A DNA stretch of 6,893 nt, from positions 1-6,893 of the forward strand of contig CAIYQV010000083.1 in assembly GCA_903928365.1 (NCBI GenBank), written 5' to 3'. This document shows positions 1 to 5,834 of this stretch, one piece after another; position 1 is the stretch's first letter; each line of letters opens with the position of its first letter. The DNA is from an uncultured Flavobacteriia bacterium. Lineage in GTDB: Bacteria; Bacteroidota; Bacteroidia; Flavobacteriales_D; Crocinitomicaceae. The notes beneath the pieces are model-generated. The model saw nothing but the letters and a program-made list of their open reading frames with translations. It searched no databases and was not told where the DNA came from. The position numbers and the translations under genes were made by a program.

Positions 1-1
1 G

Positions 2-1129
2 GAGCGTTTTGTGACATTCCGAAACCGTTTTGTACACCAGCAGATTCGAATCATTCCGGAGCATGTTAACGAACTTTCAAAGGGCATTATCTTACTGGAT
101 GAATTTGTCGAATTACATCAATTGTTCAGCGACGGAGAACTAGTCATAATAGAAGGAAAATATTCCTGGAAAACAGCACATGGCTCCACTGCACTTTATC
201 CCTACATGCAATCCGGTAAAGTAGCAGATTCTCCCTATATCTTTCAGGGACTTTACGAGAATAAGACGAAAGCACACCTATTAAATACTCATTTTGGAGA
301 TGAAGACGACCAGCCTGCAGAAGAACACTTAGAACCGAACTTCGAGCCTATGCGAAATGCGTTGAGGGGTGGTGCAGGGCAGGTCTTTGATCACAGCAAT
401 CGCATAGCGTACTACAGAGAATGTTTCGTAGGTCGTGAACGCGAGCGAAAGGCGATACTCAATTGGGCTTGCGACAAGAGTGATCAAAATATACTCACGG
501 TAAAATCACCTGCGGGGATGGGAAAAGGTGCTCTGATCGCAGATGTGATTCACCAGCTTCAAACAGATCGCACACAGGTGCTCTATCATTTTTGCGGCGC
601 GGGGATGCAAAACAGTCTGCACGCCACGCTTTACCATTTTATCATTCAGGGAAAAGAGTATTGGGATCGTTCCGATGAAACGGTCAAACGAAAACTGGAT
701 CGACTTCCATCCAGGTATGTGGATGTCATTCATTTGTTCCAGTCATTAGTTACCGAACATCTGAAGATCCAAAAAAACAATACCTCAGGGAATCTCGTCA
801 TCATCATTGATGGCCTCGACGAAGCCCAGGTAGCTTATTCACAACTCAAGATTTCGGATTGGTTTTACACCTATAACGAAAAAGAAGAACCAGAAGAGGA
901 TTGGAGAAGTTCATCAAACATTCGCTGGATCTTCACCTACCGCTGTGATGAGGACGGATCGGAATCCTTCTACCGTTTTCCTTCAATGAAAGAATGTACA
1001 GAAATTCCCATACTTCAGCCTTTGCAAGGCCTTTCATCAGAGGCGGTGGATGAGGCGTTCAAAAAATTTAAAGTTTCACCTGAATTCAAGGAGGCGGTGA
1101 TCAATAAAGCTGAAATACTCGCAAGCTAG
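2..1129 (+). CDS. STAND/NACHT-type P-loop NTPase, 5' end outside window and C-terminus abruptly short
   Basis: Signal-transduction NTPase of the STAND class, probably cytoplasmic. The frame is open to the window edge, so the true start probably lies upstream. A GTG at 11 preceded by GGAG at 1-4 is the only start seen, and residues are numbered from it. Residues 1-130 are unrecognised. FVGRERE (139-145) is the usual entry to a STAND ATPase domain. SPAGMGKGAL (166-175) is the Walker A loop, with Gly173 where Ser/Thr is normal. LVIIIDGLDEA (262-272) is Walker B, and RWIFTYR (305-311) fits sensor 1. The segment from about 335 (LQPLQGLSSEAVDEAF) resembles the end of the nucleotide-binding core. 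Family members usually continue into a helical/winged-helix region and TPR or WD40 sensor repeats, but here a TAG ends the protein. It may be a broken gene or a minimal version. The NTPase call is firm; the role is unknown. Confidence 0.8.
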   Translation, partial: ERFVTFRNRFVHQQIRIIPEHVNELSKGIILLDEFVELHQLFSDGELVIIEGKYSWKTAHGSTALYPYMQSGKVADSPYIFQGLYENKTKAHLLNTHFGDEDDQPAEEHLEPNFEPMRNALRGGAGQVFDHSNRIAYYRECFVGRERERKAILNWACDKSDQNILTVKSPAGMGKGALIADVIHQLQTDRTQVLYHFCGAGMQNSLHATLYHFIIQGKEYWDRSDETVKRKLDRLPSRYVDVIHLFQSLVTEHLKIQKNNTSGNLVIIIDGLDEAQVAYSQLKISDWFYTYNEKEEPEEDWRSSSNIRWIFTYRCDEDGSESFYRFPSMKECTEIPILQPLQGLSSEAVDEAFKKFKVSPEFKEAVINKAEILAS

Positions 1130-1147
1130 TTTAATGGCATTGATCTC

Positions 1148-1891
1148 ATGAAATTCCGTATACTTCTTTTCTTTCTTTGGAGTTGTCAACTCCTACTGGC
1201 GCAAAGAGGCATAGTCAGGTCACTTTTCATGGAAGAAAAACAAGTGATCTCCGCTTCCAGAAATGCTGGAAACGAATCACGCGTCATCGCAAAAGGATTA
1301 ACCATTCATCCTCATCTGCTGGAGGAGCATCAGAGTCTGCTCAAAAAATTCTGGAGCAACAACAAGGATAAATTCAAAGACATTGCAAAAGACTGGGGGG
1401 AAGAATATCTTGGTCAAAAGCTTGAAGACGGCGCCAATGTCGTCCAGTATTTGTATCAGATCTATCACAACCCACACTACCCCTCTCTTTACCGTGCGAT
1501 CTGTAAAAAGATCAAGGTGGACACCATTCATTCAGCTGACGTAGTTTTATTGCTGATTGGCCAAAAGGTGAACAATTTTTCAATTAAACCTGACAAACTC
1601 TACCGGATCTACTTTTTGCTAAGCGATCATTTTGCCCGTAATGAATTGCAGCAGATGGCAAGCAATTCCCTATGTGGAAGCAAGGATCTCCAGTTCATCA
1701 AAAAATTGGCGGTGCAACGCAAGGTAGATGTTGATCTTTCTTCTTGTCAGGAAGAACAATCAGAAGATGATGACGGTGTGTTTTGGGGATTACTGATCCT
1801 GGCAGGCATCGGATATATGATCTATAAACTGATCCGACTAATTATTCGAAAAATTATCGGGAAAGAAAACCAAAACACCTCCGGTTCATAA
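1148..1891 (+). CDS. Secreted, C-terminally membrane-anchored protein of unknown function
   Basis: Unrecognised 247-residue protein. Residues 1-18 form a signal peptide (MKFR, a hydrophobic run, then LLLA before Gln19), so the N-terminal domain should be exported. A lipoprotein reading at Cys13 is unlikely because Trp is at -2. Residues 50-200 look largely helical, and Cys119, Cys176 and Cys200 fall in the exported part. An acidic linker (202-209, EEQSEDDD) precedes a single hydrophobic segment at about 211-229. That segment is followed by a basic tail (KLIRLIIRKIIGK), which predicts a periplasmic body with a short cytoplasmic tail. It starts 18 bp after the NTPase stop and in the same frame, so co-transcription is likely. 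Its partner and activity cannot be read from the sequence. Confidence 0.75.
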   Translation: MKFRILLFFLWSCQLLLAQRGIVRSLFMEEKQVISASRNAGNESRVIAKGLTIHPHLLEEHQSLLKKFWSNNKDKFKDIAKDWGEEYLGQKLEDGANVVQYLYQIYHNPHYPSLYRAICKKIKVDTIHSADVVLLLIGQKVNNFSIKPDKLYRIYFLLSDHFARNELQQMASNSLCGSKDLQFIKKLAVQRKVDVDLSSCQEEQSEDDDGVFWGLLILAGIGYMIYKLIRLIIRKIIGKENQNTSGS

Positions 1892-1893
1892 TA

Positions 1894-1910
1894 TGGGTCG
1901 AATTTACCCA
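1894..1910 (+). terminator. Weak hairpin after the anchored-protein gene
   Basis: TGGGT (1894-1898) pairs with ACCCA (1906-1910) around a 7-base loop, 2 bp after the stop codon. No T-tract follows, so intrinsic termination would be poor. It may only stabilise the 3' end of the message. Confidence 0.25.
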
Positions 1911-1954
1911 ACACAAGGCTTGTAAACGTATATTTTGTAAATTGTCGACATTAA

Positions 1955-2242
1955 ATGAGTGTATTCATGGACAAAGATGAAATTAGAAATGAGATAGATA
2001 GACTGCGGTTGGCGATAGGAGAATTAAAGAACAGGAATGCTATTGAGATCGCTGATCATTTTAAGAAGCTGGAGGAGTTAAAGGACGAGGGAATTAAAAA
2101 GGTCGCAGAAGCGAAGGAAGAAGCATTCAAAAAACTGACTGAACACAACGAACAGCTGGCAAAACTAAAAAAGGATCAATTGCAAAAAATTGCTGTAATA
2201 AATGCACAGATTGAGGGGCTGAAGGAAGAACTTTACATCTAG
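1955..2242 (+). CDS. Small coiled-coil protein of unknown function
   Basis: A 95-residue, highly charged protein rich in Lys, Glu, Leu and Ala. It has no signal peptide or membrane segment and only one Pro/Gly-poor helical stretch. Hydrophobic positions recur with heptad-like spacing from about residue 8 to 92, as in EEAFKKLTEHNEQLAKLKK, so it is probably a long soluble helix forming a coiled-coil dimer or helical hairpin. A second in-frame ATG at 1967 would remove four residues, and no clear ribosome-binding site decides between them. It follows the anchored-protein gene by 63 bp and converges with the AAA+ gene at 3442-2327. A structural or adaptor role is plausible, but nothing identifies a partner. 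Confidence 0.6.
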   Translation: MSVFMDKDEIRNEIDRLRLAIGELKNRNAIEIADHFKKLEELKDEGIKKVAEAKEEAFKKLTEHNEQLAKLKKDQLQKIAVINAQIEGLKEELYI

Positions 2243-2264
2243 AGATCTTACTTTGAAATAATCA

Positions 2265-2298
2265 GCACATAATGAAATGTGGTTTCATGATAAAGTGC
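2265..2298. terminator. Hairpin between two convergent genes, possible bidirectional terminator
   Basis: ATGAAA (2272-2277) and TTTCAT (2283-2288) form a perfect 6-bp stem with loop TGTGG. The stem continues outward past one A-G mismatch and an AAA bulge to pair GCAC (2265-2268) with GTGC (2295-2298). It lies in the 84-bp gap where the + coiled-coil gene and the - AAA+ gene meet. No T-tract is present on either side, which lowers the confidence. Confidence 0.45.
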
Positions 2299-2326
2299 AC
2301 CTTCAACTTCCAAACTAAAATTATCC

Positions 2327-3442
2327 TCAATCCTCCCCGTCGTAATCGTAACCAATAGGGGTTCTTCCCTGAGAAGATTGATCCTGAGAAGGAAGTGGTT
2401 TGAATTCTGCTACATCCTCTAAAATGATATCATCCTTCTGATCTTCAGAACGCTCTTCCAGGGGAATATCTGCCATGCGAAGTTTTTGATTTTTGAGTGC
2501 CTCCAGCACCACCTTTCTGGCCTCCCTCGCATTACCGAAATCATGGCCTCTGTTTTCAACCCGTGATTCAAAATAGGTTTTTAAACTTACTGCTGCCTCT
2601 TCACTGAGTTTCTTCCCCCTCATTTCGAACATTCCGAATGTGATGTTGCATAGGGAGGTCAGGTCATAATCCTGAAACTTGAATTTCTTATCGAAGCGTG
2701 ACCGCAATCCTGGGTTCGACGATAAGAATGCTTCCATCGGATTCTCATATCCTGCCACAATGACCATGAATTGCCCTTTTTTGTCTTCCATCGCCTTGAG
2801 GAGTGTATCGATGGCCTCTTTCCCAAAATCCTGAGCTCCCATTCCGGCAAGAGCGTATGCCTCATCAATGAACAACACCCCACCCATTGCCTCATCGATC
2901 ATTTTTTTCGTAAGAATGGCCGTTTGACCGATATATCCGGCCACCAATGTGCTTCTGTCGACTTCGACCAGCTGTCCCGTACTCAACACTCCCAAAGCCC
3001 TGTAAATCTGTGCCATTAATCTGGCAACAGTGGTTTTTCCGGTTCCGGGATTCCCTGTAAATACATAGTGCAATGTGATGGCAGCGTGATCGAATTCCCC
3101 TTCTTCCAGTTCATACCGAGCCACTTTGACCAATTCATTTACTTCGTTCTTAATCTCATAAAGTCCCTCCAAGGCATGAAGTTCAGCAAGCGCCAAATCA
3201 AGCGCATCGCTATCAAACTGATGCACAGGCAAGGACAACTCTTCATCAAGTTCAACCAGTTCTTGTTCAAGTTCCTTTTGCTTTCTTTCTTCCTCTGCTT
3301 TTTCTCTGGCTTTTTTCTTTTTATCCAAGAAAATAGCAACCATTGCCAACAATAGCAGGCACAGAAAAACAACTCCCAACACCTGCAAAACGAATCCAAC
3401 CATCATTACGAATTTGATTAAAAATAAGATAAAAGTAAACAT
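2327..3442 (-). CDS. Membrane-anchored CbbX/SpoVK-type AAA+ ATPase
   Basis: ATP-driven remodelling ATPase of the CbbX/CfxQ/SpoVK group, whose known members remodel protein partners such as inhibited Rubisco. Residues 4-39 are strongly hydrophobic (one long or two short membrane helices). A basic and acidic, probably coiled-coil linker follows (41-70, KKKKAREKAEEE). The AAA+ module then reads in order: LEGLYEIKNEV (91-101) at the N-terminal boundary; Walker A GNPGTGKTT (130-138); a pore-loop-like GYIGQT (169-174); Walker B VLFIDEA (189-195); a sensor-1 region IVAGYENP (228-235); an arginine-finger region NPGLRSRF (243-250); and sensor 2 GNAREARK (303-310). All catalytic motifs are intact. The last 40 residues are acidic and low in complexity, ending RTPIGYDYDGED. 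CbbX proteins are normally soluble, so the anchor is unusual. AAAGG, about 10 bases upstream of the ATG, is a fair ribosome-binding site. The client protein is unknown. Confidence 0.9.
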   Translation of the reverse strand: MFTFILFLIKFVMMVGFVLQVLGVVFLCLLLLAMVAIFLDKKKKAREKAEEERKQKELEQELVELDEELSLPVHQFDSDALDLALAELHALEGLYEIKNEVNELVKVARYELEEGEFDHAAITLHYVFTGNPGTGKTTVARLMAQIYRALGVLSTGQLVEVDRSTLVAGYIGQTAILTKKMIDEAMGGVLFIDEAYALAGMGAQDFGKEAIDTLLKAMEDKKGQFMVIVAGYENPMEAFLSSNPGLRSRFDKKFKFQDYDLTSLCNITFGMFEMRGKKLSEEAAVSLKTYFESRVENRGHDFGNAREARKVVLEALKNQKLRMADIPLEERSEDQKDDIILEDVAEFKPLPSQDQSSQGRTPIGYDYDGED

Positions 3443-3449
3443 AGGTCAC

Positions 3450-3457
3450 TACCTTTG
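3450..3457 (+). promoter_or_regulatory. TAnnTTTG-type -7 promoter box
   Basis: TACCTTTG matches the Bacteroidota -7 consensus exactly and lies 16 bp before the ATG of the beta-barrel gene, which would give a leader of roughly 10 bases. A TTTG element is present at 3413-3416, but it is 33 bp away and the usual spacing is about 19-21 bp, so the -33 box is missing or cryptic. On the other strand the same bases read CAAAGGTA, which could simply be the ribosome-binding site of the AAA+ gene. Confidence 0.4.
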
Positions 3458-3473
3458 AATAAATATCTTCTAT

Positions 3474-4277
3474 ATGCTTATTCCAAAGACTATCTCCATC
3501 GTTCTATTTTTTATCCCTCTTTTTATCTGGACTCAGATTCTGAATATAGACCGGGAAAACGGTCAAGACAGTATTAAAAAGAATTTCAAAGGTTCATTTA
3601 TATTCAATTTCTCGGGCGACAAGCAACGTCGCAACGTGATAGAGTTCACTAATACCAGTGAAATGGATCTATTTGTAAAGAAAAATCGGGTGTTCATTTT
3701 CGTCGGGCAGACTGATCTGATCATGAACGGAAGTTCTTTGCTTGAGAACAATGGTTTTTTTCAGTTACGATTTCGCGATAATGATACCCGAAAAATTCAC
3801 CCTGATCTCTTCACGCAATATCAATGGAACGGTATTCAGGGGATGGAATACAGAGGATTAGGAGGGATGAACCTGCGCATGCGCTGGTTGGAAAAAAAAC
3901 GCTCGGATCTCTACACGAGTATTGGTGTTTTTTATGAAAATGAAAAATGGAATCCGAATTTAAAATCCTTTGGTTACAAGGCCAATATGACTTCTCTGGA
4001 CGTCGTATACAGAGAGCTTGTCCGACTTAATCTCTCTGCAAAATTTGCTTTGAAACTAGGTAAGAAAATAGATTTTTCAGGTATTACGTTTATTCAGTTT
4101 CCGTTCAACGAACATTTTACCGATCCTCGTTGGTTTTTCGACAGTAATTTGAATTTCGAAGTCAATAAAAATCTGAGTTTTATTGTCCACTACGATCACA
4201 ACCTTGACAATTACCGCCCCCTACCCATTGACAACTATTATTATAACCTGACCCTGGGTTTTCAGCTCAAAATCTAA
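3474..4277 (+). CDS. DUF481-like outer-membrane beta-barrel protein
   Basis: Predicted outer-membrane protein of 267 residues. Residues 1-20 form a signal peptide (MLIPK, a hydrophobic run to FIWT, cleavage near Gln21). The mature protein shows repeated strands of alternating hydrophobic and polar residues, many aromatic residues, and turns rich in Asn, Asp and Gly. These include SFIFNFSGD (41-49), FFQLRFRDND (95-104), MEYRGLGGMNLRMRW (124-138), LYTSIGVFYENEKW (146-159) and YYYNLTLGFQLKI (255-267) as a terminal strand. This layout resembles DUF481/YdiY-type barrels, a family of small outer-membrane proteins with no settled biochemical role. It is divergent from the AAA+ gene across 31 bp, so the two may share regulation. 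The barrel assignment is more certain than the family name. Confidence 0.65.
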   Translation: MLIPKTISIVLFFIPLFIWTQILNIDRENGQDSIKKNFKGSFIFNFSGDKQRRNVIEFTNTSEMDLFVKKNRVFIFVGQTDLIMNGSSLLENNGFFQLRFRDNDTRKIHPDLFTQYQWNGIQGMEYRGLGGMNLRMRWLEKKRSDLYTSIGVFYENEKWNPNLKSFGYKANMTSLDVVYRELVRLNLSAKFALKLGKKIDFSGITFIQFPFNEHFTDPRWFFDSNLNFEVNKNLSFIVHYDHNLDNYRPLPIDNYYYNLTLGFQLKI

Positions 4278-4310
4278 TCTGAAATTTTTGTTTGTCAGAC
4301 AAAAAAGATT
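4276..4310 (+). terminator. AT-rich hairpin after the beta-barrel gene
   Basis: TTTGT (4291-4295) pairs with ACAAA (4299-4303) around CAG, and AATCT (4276-4280) can pair with AGATT (4306-4310) outside it. ATTTTAG follows. It sits between the stop of the barrel gene and the start of the repeat-protein gene, so it may end the first transcript. The short palindrome TTTGTCAGACAAA could equally be an operator for the gene that follows. Confidence 0.35.
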
Positions 4311-4336
4311 ATTTTAGTTAAAAAAATTATACGATC

Positions 4337-4756
4337 ATGACTAACGTTTACAAAGGCACTTCTACTTATTCAAGTGATATTCTATGCAATATTTCGAATG
4401 ACAAGGTGTATAAAAAATCATCCAGTTATTCATCAGATGTCATCTGTAATATCAATGGGAATAAGATCTATGAAGCAAACAGTTCTTATTCGAGTGATGT
4501 TCTGTACAATATCGTCGATGGCAAAGTTTTTAAAGGCAATTCCTCCTACTCAAGTGATATTATCATGACCATCCGGGATGGCAAAATCTACAAAGGTACT
4601 TCCACCTACAGCAGTGATGTGATTGCAACTATTAACAGTGGAAGGGTTTACACCGGGAATTCCTCCTATTCAAGTGATATTCAATTTCACATTGACGGTC
4701 ACGTAACGATCGAAGAATTTGTAGCAATCTGGCATGCGGTAAAGTATTGCTTTTGA
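4337..4756 (+). CDS. Six-repeat [ST]YSSD protein of unknown function
   Basis: A 139-residue protein that is almost entirely tandem repeats. After MTN come five 20-residue units and one of 19, then a 17-residue tail. Unit 1 is VYKGTSTYSSDILCNISNDK. Every unit contains [ST]-Y-S-S-D-[IV], opens with [VI]-[YF], and most end in a D/N/G-rich turn before Lys or Arg. Each unit should give two short beta strands, so the whole is probably a closed or spiral beta structure capped by the tail TIEEFVAIWHAVKYCF, which looks helical. There is no signal peptide or membrane segment, so it is probably cytoplasmic. The repeated Ser/Asp could line a binding surface, but that is inference. Small beta-hairpin repeat folds of the beta-flower kind are the nearest idea; no function is recognised. 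Codons differ between units, showing old duplication under protein-level selection. Confidence 0.75.
   Translation: MTNVYKGTSTYSSDILCNISNDKVYKKSSSYSSDVICNINGNKIYEANSSYSSDVLYNIVDGKVFKGNSSYSSDIIMTIRDGKIYKGTSTYSSDVIATINSGRVYTGNSSYSSDIQFHIDGHVTIEEFVAIWHAVKYCF
4346..4702 (+). repeat. Six tandem 60-bp coding repeats
   Basis: Units lie at 4346-4405, 4406-4465, 4466-4525, 4526-4585, 4586-4645 and 4646-4702, the last being 57 bp. The period is exact, but DNA identity is only partial. The Ser-Ser-Asp core is written TCA AGT GAT, TCA TCA GAT, TCG AGT GAT or AGC AGT GAT in different units. The repeat is therefore conserved at the protein level and is not a recent slippage product. Confidence 0.9.
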
Positions 4757-4796
4757 GGGCCCTAAATAAATAGTGTTATTTCTCTTAATAAGTGGC

Positions 4797-4822
4797 GTAA
4801 TGACCACAACTAAAGTCATTGC
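4797..4822 (+). promoter_or_regulatory. Inverted repeat just before a membrane-protein start
   Basis: AATGAC (4799-4804) and GTCATT (4815-4820) form a perfect 6-bp stem around a 10-base spacer. One wobble pair and one G-C pair extend it to 4797 and 4822. It ends 3 bp before the ATG at 4826, a position suited to an operator or to an RNA hairpin that hides the start codon. Only position and symmetry support this. Confidence 0.35.
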
Positions 4823-4825
4823 AAT

Positions 4826-5170
4826 ATGTCCACTTCAAATTATCATGAGATAAAAGAAAAAGAGTTTGTCACTACTCAGGAATATTCTGAACGAAAATTC
4901 AACAGATACCTGAAAGCTCATCGTATTTTGCTTTACTTAACGAACGAAAAATTCTTCTGGTCCATTTCCTTTATTCCCTTTGCCATTTTTTCATTTTTTA
5001 GCGGAGAGTATCTCTTCTTTCTTATTATTCATTTTCTTTACTGGATGCTCTATGGGAAAAGAAAATGTGAGGAATTCTGCTCCAACGATACAGAAGAACT
5101 GGAAATAACCATTTGGGTGCTTGAAGACATTAAGAAGGAGAGGGAATCAAATTCGATTAAGATCTCCTGA
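4826..5170 (+). CDS. Small two-helix membrane protein, copy 1 of a paralog pair
   Basis: Unrecognised 114-residue inner-membrane protein. A charged 40-residue N-terminus is followed by two closely spaced hydrophobic helices at about 42-58 and 62-76, split by a tight Ser-Gly-Glu turn, then a charged C-terminal helix (about 88-107, acidic then Lys/Arg). The short turn makes a helical hairpin with both ends on the cytoplasmic side likely. It shares with the protein at 5445-5813 the N-terminal YH, W45, P51 and G60 at identical positions. After a two-residue shift it also shares YLF-x-L-x-x-HF-x-YW-x-x-x-G and the ending LKKER or IKKER. It follows the repeat-protein gene by 69 bp and may share its transcript. 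No known family is recognised. Confidence 0.7.
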   Translation: MSTSNYHEIKEKEFVTTQEYSERKFNRYLKAHRILLYLTNEKFFWSISFIPFAIFSFFSGEYLFFLIIHFLYWMLYGKRKCEEFCSNDTEELEITIWVLEDIKKERESNSIKIS

Positions 5171-5233
5171 GGAATAACCAATTTAATACAGACCCAGATG
5201 CAGCAATTAATCAAGTAATTGAGCGGGAGCGAT

Positions 5234-5268
5234 AAAAAAACAGAGGTGGCTCTATGTTTTCAACCTCT
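5234..5268 (-). terminator. Minus-strand Rho-independent-like terminator
   Basis: Read on the minus strand, AGAGGT pairs with ACCTCT (plus-strand stem arms 5242-5247 and 5263-5268) around a 15-base loop. One G and then seven T residues follow (A-run at 5234-5240). It lies in the 274-bp gap between the two paralogs, which holds no other convincing feature. Both flanking genes are on the plus strand, so it would stop antisense transcription coming from the right. The stem is short and the loop long. Confidence 0.35.
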
Positions 5269-5444
5269 ACAAGAACTATTATTCACCTAGGTACTTAATG
5301 CCATTCTAGTTCAAATCAGCACCAGATATTTTCATGAAAGCACCGATCAATCTTCTTGAACCATAAATAGTAACAAAATTCAGATTTTAGTTCGGGGTGT
5401 TATCGGACTTCATTACTTGCGTATTATCCAAAAACAAGCAAGTT

Positions 5445-5813
5445 ATGGCGTGTACAGATTACCACATCATCCTGGAAACAGAGAAAAACAATACCGCAGA
5501 ATTATCTTCTTGGGTATTTCGCCTTTATCTCCGAATTCATCTACTTCTGCGATTCTTTTACACCAAGACATTCATCTGGCTTTTTTCACTAAGTCCCTGT
5601 ATTGTTTTTGCGTTCATTTTCGGCCCGGATAGCTACCTCTTTTTATTATTTGCACATTTCGTGTATTGGGAGTTTTTTGGGCGCGATAAATACCATGAAC
5701 TCTTTGATGAACAGAATGAGGATGCAGTCGAACTTGATCTGACTATTCAGGCCCTCAGGGAACTAAAGAAGGAGCGCAACAAGCAGAGCACGCCGATAAA
5801 GGATCAGAATTAA
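5445..5813 (+). CDS. Small two-helix membrane protein, copy 2 of a paralog pair
   Basis: Unrecognised 122-residue membrane protein, a diverged tandem duplicate of the one at 4826-5170. The frame could begin at a GTG at 5397, but the ATG at 5445 is preferred. From that Met the two proteins align without gaps for 60 residues, sharing M1, YH (6-7), YL (28-29), H32, W45, S48, P51, F55, F57 and G60. Membrane helices lie at about 43-59 and 63-79, joined by GPDS. The conserved YLF-x-L-x-x-HF-x-YW-x-x-x-G spans 64-79. An acidic segment (87-98) leads into a helix ending ELKKERNKQ. The leader before the ATG is A-rich with no Shine-Dalgarno match. Conservation of the His, Trp, Pro and Gly positions suggests a specific function; none is recognised. 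Confidence 0.7.
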   Translation: MACTDYHIILETEKNNTAELSSWVFRLYLRIHLLLRFFYTKTFIWLFSLSPCIVFAFIFGPDSYLFLLFAHFVYWEFFGRDKYHELFDEQNEDAVELDLTIQALRELKKERNKQSTPIKDQN

Positions 5814-5834
5814 AGAGTTCTTTCAATTACTCTT
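5813..5834. terminator. Hairpin spanning two convergent stop codons
   Basis: AAGAGT (5813-5818) pairs with ACTCTT (5829-5834) around a 10-base loop. The hairpin overlaps the stop codons of the + paralog (ends 5813) and the - DUF1566-like gene (ends 5827), which are only 13 bp apart. Short T and A runs flank it, so weak termination in both directions is possible. Confidence 0.4.

Noticed and set aside
1927..1940. TATATTTTG as a promoter -7 box for the coiled-coil gene
   Set aside because: It misses the TAnnTTTG spacing by one base and no TTTG lies 19-21 bp upstream.
2659..3399. Open frames of 78-95 codons on both strands inside the AAA+ gene
   Set aside because: They lie fully within an ATPase whose motifs are all intact, and their translations are low in complexity or lack any domain signal.
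4337..4756. Reading the 60-bp repeats as a CRISPR array or non-coding satellite
   Set aside because: There are no spacers, the frame is open throughout, and variation is concentrated at synonymous or conservative positions, which marks a coding repeat.
5161..5233. A short protein-like stretch (DPDAAINQVIERER, then stop) just after the first paralog, in another frame
   Set aside because: It has no start codon, is only about 24 codons long and has no counterpart at the end of the second paralog. A frameshift extension of the first protein is not supported.
5397..5444. GTG at 5397 as the start of the second paralog
   Set aside because: The 16 extra residues have no match in the first paralog, while alignment from the ATG at 5445 begins exactly at the other protein's Met.
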